Positions 1 to 7,770 of a DNA stretch of 64,000 nucleotides are shown piece by piece. A program made the translations under genes and the position numbers. The notes beneath the pieces were generated by a model. That model made no database searches, was not told the origin of the DNA, and worked only from the letters and a program-made list of their open reading frames with translations. The first letter of the stretch is position 1. Each line of letters begins with the position of its first letter. Source of the DNA: Tepidamorphaceae bacterium (lineage in GTDB: Bacteria > Pseudomonadota > Alphaproteobacteria > Rhizobiales > JAKSCL01); assembly GCA_028289445.1 (NCBI GenBank), contig JANQPO010000014.1:302912-366911 (forward strand), read 5' to 3'.

Positions 1-281
1 GTTCTATTCGAAACCGAGCCCTTGGCTGGTTTGCAATCCGCTATGTCAGCCGAGACCGTACAGTTTGCTTTATATTTGTCGGCAGGGCATGAGTTGGTTT
101 CAGTCGATTCGCAGTTGGCGCACTTCAATTTACTGCAGTGTTCGCAACATCCTACAAATCGTTGAGCTTTTTGTCTGGACTGCAAATCTTGCGCCGTCGA
201 ATAATTAGGCAACGAAACCGCAGCGATCGAAATCAGCGCTGCAGGCAACAGCCAACCTGCAGCTTTGTGGAACACCGGCAC
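1..281 (-). CDS. Exported Cys-rich protein of unknown function, 3' end beyond the window
   Basis: An open frame without stops runs leftward from a GTG at 281 to the window edge (93 codons seen). An AGGAAGGG ribosome binding site lies at 291-298, about nine bases before the GTG; a second in-frame GTG is at 275. The N-terminus has a basic residue, a hydrophobic stretch (roughly residues 9-24) and a plausible signal peptidase site near STAQD (residues 28-32). The mature part holds eight cysteines, including CCEHC and CANC arrangements, which suggests disulfides or metal binding outside the cytoplasm. I recognise no family. It points the same way as the exported-protein genes at 784-5934 and could be a distal member of that group, although 500 bases separate them. 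The missing C-terminus limits any functional call. Confidence 0.6.
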   Translation of the reverse strand, partial: MPVFHKAAGWLLPAALISIAAVSLPNYSTAQDLQSRQKAQRFVGCCEHCSKLKCANCESTETNSCPADKYKANCTVSADIADCKPAKGSVSNR

Positions 282-783
282 GATCGATTTCCCTTCCTAG
301 AAGCATCAACCAGGGCTCAGGCGACAATAACGCAAATTCATTCGAACACGAATGGGACACACTGAGCTATGCGCCGTCTCAATCGCAAAGTCAAAAGACG
401 GCAGGGCAAGCCGTTGAGACAGGAACCAGAGTTGATTTGTCCCATGACAATAAGGTCGGAGTTAGCTCGCACCCGCACCGTCAGTTCTAGATTCGACGCC
501 ATCCAAACATGCACAACACAACTACTAGTTCAGTCAGTCCGCTGAGCGGACGACTGATCCGAGCCCTGAGCAGACCTCCGGCATTTTCTGGTAACTGAAC
601 AAAGCTGCCTTCCGTCTTAGGTCACTTACGCTAGCGTGCGGCCACTCGATGCAGACATTCGCTGATGCCAGAGTATTCAGCGGGCTCATGCAGCAATGGT
701 GCGAACAGTAATGCCTGTGACCTAGACTGTTGATCGGTGTCGGCACGAACTCCTCGCTACCGAAGCTCAGATCCCAACAGGAC
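282..783. other. Non-coding gap of about 500 bases
   Basis: It lies between the GTG-started gene at the left edge and the end of the 345-residue exported protein. It contains the Shine-Dalgarno sequence of the left-edge gene (291-298). The short frames present (for example 534-746 on the minus strand) show no signal peptide, family signature or ribosome binding site that I can support. I see no clear hairpin terminator after 784. Confidence 0.4.
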
Positions 784-1821
784 TTAACGCATATCTAGTT
801 CAACGACCGGGAAGTCACCGATTGCGGCCGTGAATTCGGTTTCTACAACTTTGCCGCCTGATGTCGCGACGACCCTGTAGCGCGACGGTGGCTGAAGGAT
901 CCAGATATTGGCCATGTCCTCCGGTGTGCGGCGGCGCGAAGAATATGTCCGATTGCGCGCGCTTGGTCGGTCAAGCGCGGTCGACTTGAGCCCGATCGTC
1001 CAGTCCCCGTCTGCGGGAACGAGGATCTTGTAACGAACCGGCACATCCTCAAGACGGAAATTCAACTGTCCGTTGCCTGGAAGCTCTACGACACTTGAGA
1101 GCTCGCCATCCGCCACCTCCGCATAGAGGTGAAAGCGGCCCGCGCTCAGGTCAAATCTCGTCGTCTGTGTGCGCGCTCCCGAATGCTGATCGAGACCCTT
1201 GATGAAGCCTGTGCCCATATCTTGAGAGACAAACCACGTGAGGGGAACGTCCGGCGGGATGTTGTCGGTTCGATCGGCGTAGACAATCGCAGCGTCGATT
1301 GTCGTCGTCGCCTCGACCTGACCCGTCGATAGAGGCGCCTTGTCGGCAATCGCAATGTCGAGTGGCGGCACTTCGGCAATCATGGACGCTTCGCACCTAT
1401 GCATCCAAGCGCATTCGAAGGTGCCGTGTTCCCGGATGCAGAGGCGGGGTGGCGTCGAGCCAACCACGGAGAATGAAACGGCTGCCGGCTCTCCGGTGTG
1501 CAGCAGTTGATCCGCGTCGCTCGTATTCAGTTGCTCGCATTCGTTATCGGACATGTGTCCGTCACACAGCAGCGCCCGCGCCGAGTAATACCCCGTGCGG
1601 CCCACGAGCCGGCGAACCAGGACCAGTCCGTCCTGTCGGAAGATCGTGTAGTCGGACCGGCAGGTCTCGGTTATCGCGGCCTCACTTGGATTACGCTCCC
1701 GCATGAAGGCCCAAATCTCATCGGCGGGCGCCGGCTGCATGGCGCCGGTTGTGACCAGCCACATGAACGCGCCAATCAGAAATTTGCCTCTCAAATCGAA
1801 ACGACCTACTTGGCAGCGCAA
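784..1821 (-). CDS. Exported protein of unknown function (345 aa)
   Basis: The predicted protein begins with a basic segment followed by a hydrophobic stretch (about residues 12-30) ending near PAPADE, consistent with Sec export. The mature part is mostly polar and beta-rich, with cysteine pairs in the first half (about residues 54-145) and a C-terminal half that looks like beta-sandwich repeats. I recognise no catalytic motif or named family. Its start overlaps the end of the preceding 386-residue gene by 16 bases, so the two are probably translated from one transcript. It is the last tightly linked member of a leftward run of exported proteins that begins opposite a LuxR-type regulator. Function unknown. 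Confidence 0.7.
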   Translation of the reverse strand: MRCQVGRFDLRGKFLIGAFMWLVTTGAMQPAPADEIWAFMRERNPSEAAITETCRSDYTIFRQDGLVLVRRLVGRTGYYSARALLCDGHMSDNECEQLNTSDADQLLHTGEPAAVSFSVVGSTPPRLCIREHGTFECAWMHRCEASMIAEVPPLDIAIADKAPLSTGQVEATTTIDAAIVYADRTDNIPPDVPLTWFVSQDMGTGFIKGLDQHSGARTQTTRFDLSAGRFHLYAEVADGELSSVVELPGNGQLNFRLEDVPVRYKILVPADGDWTIGLKSTALDRPSARNRTYSSRRRTPEDMANIWILQPPSRYRVVATSGGKVVETEFTAAIGDFPVVELDMR

Positions 1822-2966
1822 TCGAAGACCAAGCGCGCGTTCGAACTATCGGGGTTATAGCCCGTGATCTCACAAGCGTCGTTTCTGATCGGTGGCGGTC
1901 CCTGCAGGATCATGCGGCCATCGCTGACCGCCTCGCCGCTGACGTCGTATGAGATGGCGCCACAGCTTGCCGAAAACAGATGCGACACACCGATAAAGAC
2001 GCCGTTCGAAACGCTACCGTGGACCAACGTGCTGCCTGCGTGATTGCCGGATGCGCCACGAATGCCGAGCTTCTTCAAGGACGTTCTCGGTTCGAGATAG
2101 GCGATTTCCCAAACGTCCTCGTCGATGCGAAGTGACATGAGCGATCCGTTGTGGGTGCACTGGTGATCGCCCATGAGAGAAAGATGGGCCGGAAGATCGT
2201 CATGCGCCGGCTCCGGATCGCTGGCTGGCTGCGTCAGGCTTGCCTCCGCCGGGACGCGATCGACCTTTTCCACATGCAGCCAGAAGGACTGGAACGCGCG
2301 CGATCCCGAACCGTATTGGCCATTGTGCCTGGACTTGGCAGCGTCAAAGACAATGAAGTGGGTCTCGGCCGGGTCGGGCGTGGGGCGAAAATAGGCCCGC
2401 ACATTCGAGCCGACGACATCGACCCGCTCAAACTCTCCCGTTTGCTCCGACAGGGAACAGAACTCATCCGGCGGCACGCACGCGGCCTGCTTGAGATAGT
2501 AGCCGCCAATGTAGTTTCCGGTGCCGTCCTTCCAAACATCGAAGACCGCGACGATGTCACCTCTTCCGCTATCTCCCCGGCGCCAGGCGCCGTACTGACT
2601 TACCACGTCGAACTCGGGCGCGGGTGCTGGGGGCTGTTCCGGCTCTGCCGCCGAATCCGTTGGAGCACCGGCGCACTGATCCAGTGTTACCTTTCGGTCC
2701 TGCGCGATCTGGCTGCGGACACTGGGCCCGTATCCCATGCAAGCCTGATAGATGGCCGAGGCGTTCAACTGGAACGTCGTATCGCCGGGATATGTGCACC
2801 CAAATTGCATAGCCTTGACCGCATCCTGAATGGCCTGAGTCGTGAAGGCGCGGCAGTCCTGCTCGTGGGCTGGCGACCCTTCGTAGTTGCCGTCGAAAGA
2901 GATGGCGGGACGCGGAAGCAGTGCCAACGCCGCGATCAGCCACCCGCCTGCAATGCGGGCACTCAT
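1806..2966 (-). CDS. Exported protein of unknown function (386 aa)
   Basis: The N-terminus (MSARIAGGWLIAALALL) is a typical signal peptide. The first 100 mature residues are helical and carry several cysteines. A Pro/Ala/Glu-rich linker (about residues 105-120) leads to a beta-rich region of about 270 residues with further cysteines. No enzymatic motif was recognised. The ATG overlaps the stop of the upstream 829-residue gene in an ATGA arrangement (2963-2966), a strong sign of translational coupling, and its own 3' end overlaps the next gene by 16 bases. The three proteins are therefore likely made together and exported together. They could form an envelope or extracellular complex, but that is inference. 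Confidence 0.7.
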   Translation of the reverse strand: MSARIAGGWLIAALALLPRPAISFDGNYEGSPAHEQDCRAFTTQAIQDAVKAMQFGCTYPGDTTFQLNASAIYQACMGYGPSVRSQIAQDRKVTLDQCAGAPTDSAAEPEQPPAPAPEFDVVSQYGAWRRGDSGRGDIVAVFDVWKDGTGNYIGGYYLKQAACVPPDEFCSLSEQTGEFERVDVVGSNVRAYFRPTPDPAETHFIVFDAAKSRHNGQYGSGSRAFQSFWLHVEKVDRVPAEASLTQPASDPEPAHDDLPAHLSLMGDHQCTHNGSLMSLRIDEDVWEIAYLEPRTSLKKLGIRGASGNHAGSTLVHGSVSNGVFIGVSHLFSASCGAISYDVSGEAVSDGRMILQGPPPIRNDACEITGYNPDSSNARLVFDCAAK

Positions 2967-5452
2967 CGGCAGACCTCCTTGCCGTTATAGGCATAGATAT
3001 TGGCAATATCGCGCGAGAGGTTGGCGAAGCTGCCGCTGGCGCTCGGCATTTTCCACGCCACGAGGCACGTCTTGTAGTGGGTCAGCCAGTCGTCATGATA
3101 GAGGCTCTCCGGCCAGTCGCAGGCGCGCCGCGTGATCGTGTTGTGATCGCTTAGCCGGCCATTGGCGTCCGATTTGCAGCGGAACACGCCATCGTCTCCC
3201 GCGTTGGCCTCAAGTTGCTCCAGCGAGGTTCCGGCCGGAACCTCGGGAAGGCCGATGGTCCGATAGCCCGATGACAGCGTCGACACGGCTCCTGTCGTCA
3301 AGGCCCCGCCTGCGACCGCTGCTTGTTCTGAACCGCCGCTTTGATCGCTGCCCGCCTGATCGCCTCTACTTTGCCCGTCGTCTTGCGGCGTGACCACGTT
3401 GGCAAACTCACGCTGTTCGATCTGGGCGCACAGCTCGTAGGTCTCGTTGTCGATGGCATTTTGCACATCGATCTGGGCGTTGACCTTGGCGTTGACCTCA
3501 GCGGCAGGCGCACCTTGCTTCATCATGGACTGGGTAGTCGTGTCCAACTTCGCCAGCACGAATTCGCAGTATTCCTGATTGTTGCTGTCGCCGGCGCTGG
3601 CCGTGCCGGGCTGCGGCGCTGGAGCCGGCGTGCCGCTGCCGGCTGGTTGGGGGTCGTCAACCTGCGCAATCGCGCCCAGCGCAACAAGCTGATCATGAAC
3701 GGCCTTGCACCGGTCGAACCGGCCGTTCAAAGTCGCCTCGCCCATTTCCACGGCCAGCGTCGCCATCGCGCCGGGATTACTGGCCGACGCCGCGGCGACC
3801 TTACCGTTCTGCAACCCGTCGCCATAAGCCGCAGCGACAGCACCGCAATAGGCCTTCTCCTGGTCCTCTGTGAGTCCAGCGGCTGGCGTCGGATCGGGCG
3901 CTGGTCCGGTATCGGCCGGATCGCTTTCCGTGGCCTTGTTGGCCATCTGCCAGTCATAGTTTTGCTGGTCGATGAAACGGTATGAGGCGATCCAGGGTCC
4001 ATAGGCCAGCGTGGTGACACCGTTGCGCGTCGTCGCTTCATACGATTCCGCTGCCGCCAGCTTCTCCAAGAAAACCTGACCGCCCGATGTGTCGATCACA
4101 CCGGCATGCCGACCGGCGAAACAGATGTCGGAATCGAAGCTGTAAATGTCGGAGCCCCAGACCTGGGCGGTGTATCTGCCGCCAATTCCATTGACCATGG
4201 CGTCGGACGAACACTGGCAAGTGACATGGCCGCCGCGCCACAGTGCATCGAAGGTCTCAGGCGTGCAGGCGGCCATTTCGGTAGCCGGCCGTGGGCTTGG
4301 TGGCGGTGGTGCCTCTTCACCGCTGGCAGCAAGGCAGGCCTCCAGCTCACTTTCGCGCTGACGGCGCCGCGCGTCGCGCTCCTCAGGCGAGAACCGCGAA
4401 CACTCCGAATTGATTTCTTCCTGGCTGCGCGACCAAAGGCCGTCGGATCCTTCGCACCGATTGCCGAAGTATTGGAAGCTCATCAGCTTCGTTTCTTGGA
4501 CATAGGCCCTGCAATCCTTGCGCGCGTCCGTCTCGGCCTTCGCCAGTTCGACGTTGCAGGCATCAACAGCATCCTTGCGGCGGCGGTTGAGATCGTCCCG
4601 ATCGTTGGGGCTGAGCGTTTCACATTCGCGATCGAAATAAGCGGCGTCTTCGCTCCACCACTCTCCGACCGGATCGCAGGCACCGGATTCAAGATGGGGG
4701 ATGATCTGCCGGGACAAGTAGAGCCCCTCTTGACGATAGGAGCGGCACAGGTGGGCGCTGTTCGGGTCGGGAAGCTCGCCGAGCCGTGTGATCGAGACTT
4801 CGGCCGCGAAGCGGATTCTCCGCTCGGTTTGCAGCTTCGTGAAGATTCGGAAATAGCGCGGCACACCCACCTGATCGTTACCTGTCAGTAGGTCCTTCTT
4901 CAAAGAGACGACGCGTTCCGCTGTGCCGTAATCGTAGTAAGGACGGGCCGCATCTCCCTTGCTCTCCATCCGCATGACAAGTTTGAACGTCGCGTCGGCA
5001 CCAGAATCCAGAAAAACGAAATCGGGAATGTTCACTCGCTGCACGCCCCGAAGCGGACTCGCCCACCTTGGAATGCCACGCGAGCGCGCCTCGGCGTCAG
5101 CCCCGAAATAGAGCGGCGGTGCGAGCATCGGACATTCCCATCTGTAACCGGTTTCGAATGCCTTGGGCGTTTCCGATCCCGTAAACCACAATGAGGATGT
5201 CGGCAGATGCGATCGCCCGGCGGTCGCCACCTCCGCCGTCAGGTATCCGAAGACTAAGCTGTCCTCGTCGTGTTTCGGATAGACGAAACAGGCCTGAATG
5301 CCGGGTCCAGTGAAATGCTGCCCGCTGGCCCAGCCATAAGTCACGTGAATCTCGTATTCGACGGCGAAGGCCGAACTCGAAGGTATCGCCAGCATCGCAC
5401 AAAGCGCGGCAACAAAAGACGCGAAAACGTGGAGTGGTCGCACCGAGAGCAT
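2963..5452 (-). CDS. Large exported protein with an LCCL domain (829 aa)
   Basis: A signal peptide (hydrophobic about residues 8-28, ending SSSAFA) precedes a region of about 240 residues with no recognised fold. A Cys-rich helical region follows with repeated charged segments (about 245-370), then a Pro-rich linker. Residues about 396-493 match the LCCL domain: CQC near the start, then VWGSDIYSFDSDIC, HAGVI, a GGQV strand, and a Tyr...NGV motif. The C-terminal 330 residues are helical and low in complexity, with cysteines and Gly/Ser/Gln-rich stretches. LCCL domains are known from extracellular eukaryotic proteins and some bacterial ones, where they are thought to bind lipids or glycans. The stop overlaps the next start (ATGA). 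The exact role is unknown. Confidence 0.75.
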   Translation of the reverse strand: MLSVRPLHVFASFVAALCAMLAIPSSSAFAVEYEIHVTYGWASGQHFTGPGIQACFVYPKHDEDSLVFGYLTAEVATAGRSHLPTSSLWFTGSETPKAFETGYRWECPMLAPPLYFGADAEARSRGIPRWASPLRGVQRVNIPDFVFLDSGADATFKLVMRMESKGDAARPYYDYGTAERVVSLKKDLLTGNDQVGVPRYFRIFTKLQTERRIRFAAEVSITRLGELPDPNSAHLCRSYRQEGLYLSRQIIPHLESGACDPVGEWWSEDAAYFDRECETLSPNDRDDLNRRRKDAVDACNVELAKAETDARKDCRAYVQETKLMSFQYFGNRCEGSDGLWSRSQEEINSECSRFSPEERDARRRQRESELEACLAASGEEAPPPPSPRPATEMAACTPETFDALWRGGHVTCQCSSDAMVNGIGGRYTAQVWGSDIYSFDSDICFAGRHAGVIDTSGGQVFLEKLAAAESYEATTRNGVTTLAYGPWIASYRFIDQQNYDWQMANKATESDPADTGPAPDPTPAAGLTEDQEKAYCGAVAAAYGDGLQNGKVAAASASNPGAMATLAVEMGEATLNGRFDRCKAVHDQLVALGAIAQVDDPQPAGSGTPAPAPQPGTASAGDSNNQEYCEFVLAKLDTTTQSMMKQGAPAAEVNAKVNAQIDVQNAIDNETYELCAQIEQREFANVVTPQDDGQSRGDQAGSDQSGGSEQAAVAGGALTTGAVSTLSSGYRTIGLPEVPAGTSLEQLEANAGDDGVFRCKSDANGRLSDHNTITRRACDWPESLYHDDWLTHYKTCLVAWKMPSASGSFANLSRDIANIYAYNGKEVCR

Positions 5453-5478
5453 GGCGAAACCTCCTTGATTTCAGAAGA

Positions 5479-5934
5479 TTAGCCGGCTGAAAGATACGGC
5501 TTCGTGTAACAGTCGAAGACGGTCTGTCTGAACAGCAACACAAATGACAGCGCCGACTCCGAATCGGAGAACGCCTTGGCGTATTCCGGTTTCTTGCCCC
5601 ATGCCGTGGCAACGCCGAGCTTCCAACCGACTGCGGTCAGGCTGCGCAAAACGCCGTTCATGTTGTTGAGGTAGGAACCGGCATCCGTGCCATTCAAAGC
5701 GCCGGCCGCAGCGTTCATCGCGTCGGCGGCGCCGGTGAGATTTTGCGTTGCCTGAGGATCCGTCTCATCCTCGATATATCTGCGGAGCTTTCGTTCCTGC
5801 GCGCCGATTTCATAGGCCAGACTTTCCGCCTGGTTGGCCAACCCCTGCGGACTGCACTGGCTGGCGAACGCCGGCGGTGCAGCAAGAGCCACTAACGTGG
5901 CCAGACAGATGATGAAGTGACGGCTGGATGTCAT
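5479..5934 (-). CDS. Small exported helical protein of unknown function (151 aa)
   Basis: The protein has a clear signal peptide (hydrophobic residues about 8-24, cleavage near AFASQ). The mature part is about 125 residues, mostly helical, with one cysteine near the new N-terminus and one near the C-terminus that could pair. No family was recognised. It sits 26 bases before the 829-residue LCCL-domain gene on the same strand. Its ATG overlaps the stop of a possible small upstream frame (ATGA at 5931-5934). It is a good candidate for the first or second gene of the leftward exported-protein operon. Confidence 0.7.
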   Translation of the reverse strand: MTSSRHFIICLATLVALAAPPAFASQCSPQGLANQAESLAYEIGAQERKLRRYIEDETDPQATQNLTGAADAMNAAAGALNGTDAGSYLNNMNGVLRSLTAVGWKLGVATAWGKKPEYAKAFSDSESALSFVLLFRQTVFDCYTKPYLSAG

Positions 5935-6131
5935 GGCGCTTGTTCCATTCCGTTAGACGCTTCGATCCATGTCGGCAGGTGCGCGTGTCGTGAGGCCTCG
6001 GCCAGCTTGGCACCCGGCTTCGGACATTCCGCCGTGATGCGCGCCGCGACCGCCTTGCAGTGTCCAGTTGCGCGCCGCAGCTTGGTGTTTGCCGCTGAGA
6101 TTTCAGTCAAATCGTACCCCGCTTTCGGCAC
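5931..6131 (-). CDS. Possible small leader gene (66 aa), uncertain
   Basis: A GTG-started frame of 66 codons ends in an ATGA overlap with the 151-residue exported protein, the same coupling seen between later genes of this run. The predicted product is helical, with two cysteines and no signal peptide. There is no strong Shine-Dalgarno sequence before the GTG. It could be a real coupled peptide or a chance frame in the 5' leader. The only positive evidence is the overlap and the acceptable codon use. Confidence 0.35.
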   Translation of the reverse strand: MPKAGYDLTEISAANTKLRRATGHCKAVAARITAECPKPGAKLAEASRHAHLPTWIEASNGMEQAP

Positions 6132-6217
6132 AATCCGTCAAGAAATTGCCTTTGAGGGTCAATCTGTTAAAAGTGATATATCGTCTTTGAGATAGGCTTC
6201 TGGCGCGGCAAATTTGG

Positions 6218-6973
6218 ATGGATCGAAGTCTTCTTAGTGCCTCCCGTGCCATTGAGCGAAGGACATCAATAGACGAGGTGTTCGATCTCTTCGTTTCGGC
6301 GATCGAGCCTTACGGATTGACATATGTTATCTATGTCACCGTGGCAGACTCCCCCGATCGGGACCTTCATTTGCTTTCCAATTTCCCGCAGGACTGGGCA
6401 GACAAAGTTCGCGGAGATGACACTGCTTTCGATCCGTTTTTGGATTATTGTTGCTCCACCTATGACATCACGCTCACCGGCGTGGAGTTTCTGGAGGACT
6501 ATCCCTATCTCGATGACAAGTCGGTCGCGTTCATCAAAGCGGCTGGTGAGATGGGCTTTCGCTCGGGTCTCGGAATCCCGATGCGTCTACAGGGCTCAAC
6601 GCGCTTCGGCGGGTTCAATCTGGGAGCCTCTCAAAAACGCGCGGATTTCGAGAGGATTATCCTGCCAAAGAGCGAAATGTTTCGCGCTTTTTGTCTCTTC
6701 GCGCACCGTCGCATCGAGGAGCTTCGGGACGGCACGGCGTCGTCCATGACCCAGAGAAATCTCAGCCCGCGCGAGAAGCAATGCATAACGCTGATCGCCG
6801 CGGGGCGGCGGATCCCGCAGATCGCCGACGCCCTTAGCGTCAGCATCCCCGCCGTGCGACTTTACCTGCGCAACGCGCGCGGCAAGCTCGGTGCCTCGAC
6901 CAAGGAACAGGCCGTAGCGTTCGCCATGCAAAAAGGACTGCTCGACGACGAAGGCCTCATACAGGCGAACTGA
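6218..6973 (+). CDS. LuxR-family transcriptional regulator, apparently a solo
   Basis: The 251-residue protein has an N-terminal autoinducer-binding-type domain (about 10-165) and a C-terminal LuxR helix-turn-helix (about 181-242: LSPREKQ, IAAG, IADALSVS, KLGA, QAVAFA). In the ligand domain the conserved Trp (W60) and Asp-Pro pair (D72-P73) are kept. The Tyr four residues after the Trp is Val (V64), and the Trp normally found shortly after the DP motif is absent. It may therefore bind a non-canonical signal or none. No luxI-type synthase lies in the window. It is divergent from the exported-protein run, so it may control that operon. About 85 bases separate it from the possible leader frame at 5931-6131. 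No clear lux box was found there. Confidence 0.85.
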   Translation: MDRSLLSASRAIERRTSIDEVFDLFVSAIEPYGLTYVIYVTVADSPDRDLHLLSNFPQDWADKVRGDDTAFDPFLDYCCSTYDITLTGVEFLEDYPYLDDKSVAFIKAAGEMGFRSGLGIPMRLQGSTRFGGFNLGASQKRADFERIILPKSEMFRAFCLFAHRRIEELRDGTASSMTQRNLSPREKQCITLIAAGRRIPQIADALSVSIPAVRLYLRNARGKLGASTKEQAVAFAMQKGLLDDEGLIQAN

Positions 6974-7441
6974 GAGCGATTGTCAGTGGTCACGGACCGC
7001 TGACGTTTGCGGCGCTAGGTTCATTGCCTGATGAGAAGCATGACTTGGCGTCCTAGCGCCTCGAAATGGTCAATGACAACGCATCCAGACGCTGCGAAAG
7101 TTCGCTTCCCGCCCATATCAGACGCTCGCGTCTGGCAGCTTTGTCCGCGTCTTGCTACTTCGACTACGGTACCGCGAATGGTTGATTTGAAAACGGCTCA
7201 TTGGTGTTGCTTTGAATGACCGGTTCGGTGAGTTCGCTGCGTCGCCGCAACGCTTGCTGCTGCACCTGCGAGCGAAATCCTTGACGTTCTTTATCGGCAA
7301 TTGCTGCGGTTGTGTGGGTCTGCTTTGTCCGCATTGTCGCCGTCGAGAGGATACGGTTGGTCGCGCTGCGTGCACCGACGATTCTGCTTGCACTGTCTCG
7401 CCGCTTCAACGGCGCGCCACGTTCAGGACAACCCCCGGGGA
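6974..7441. other. Non-coding stretch, probably degraded sequence
   Basis: No frame here has a ribosome binding site plus a recognisable product. A short inverted repeat (CAGACGC at 7119-7125 and GCGTCTG at 7128-7134) is present, and CAGACGCT also occurs just upstream near 7086. The composition and the gene remnant immediately downstream suggest decayed DNA. Parts may belong to a dispersed intergenic repeat family, which a self-comparison of the genome would show. Confidence 0.35.
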
Positions 7442-7657
7442 CCACCTGGCGTTTATGGCTATGGCTATTTCTGGTACCCGGGCACGCTTACCGGCGGGCA
7501 CAAGGTGGTCCGGGCTGTCGGGAACGGCGATCGGCGGATTTACGTGCTGGCCGACGCTAAGCTGGCGGTCACGGTCTTTGCCGGGAATTACAACGATTTC
7601 AGCCAAGCCGTTGGCGAAAGGATCATAATAGGACTGATTGTCCAGGCGCTGCCTTGA
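7442..7657 (+). pseudogene. 3' remnant of a beta-lactamase-family serine hydrolase
   Basis: The last 70 codons of an open frame ending at 7657 match the C-terminal end of class C beta-lactamase/6-aminohexanoate hydrolase-type proteins: GYGYFWYPG, then AVGNGDRRIYVLADAKLAV and FAGNYND. The order is the usual W-x-G, GNGGQ-like, strand, AGNYND. The upstream SxxK and YxN catalytic motifs are not found in any frame of the preceding DNA, and the residues before the match look random. This is therefore a decayed fragment rather than an active enzyme. A new fusion protein reading into this end cannot be excluded but is unlikely. Confidence 0.5.
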
Positions 7658-7770
7658 GCAACCGTGTGCGGCGGTTGAAACCGTCCTATCAGGGGCGATG
7701 CCAGCCAAAAACCGACACGCAATGCCGATAAGACGTATGGCTTCAAGCCGCTCTAAACGGTGACCGGTAC

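Noticed and set aside
138-365. Plus-strand frame of 75 codons near the left edge
   Set aside because: It has no ribosome binding site or recognisable product and lies opposite the much better supported GTG-started exported-protein gene.
6131-6217. lux box between the LuxR-type gene and the exported-protein run
   Set aside because: Only a CTTTGAG direct repeat (6150-6156 and 6185-6191) was found, with no symmetric lux-box-like palindrome.
7164-7445. Minus-strand frame of 93 codons in the decayed region
   Set aside because: Low-complexity, Arg/Ser/Thr-rich translation without start signal; looks like chance coding.
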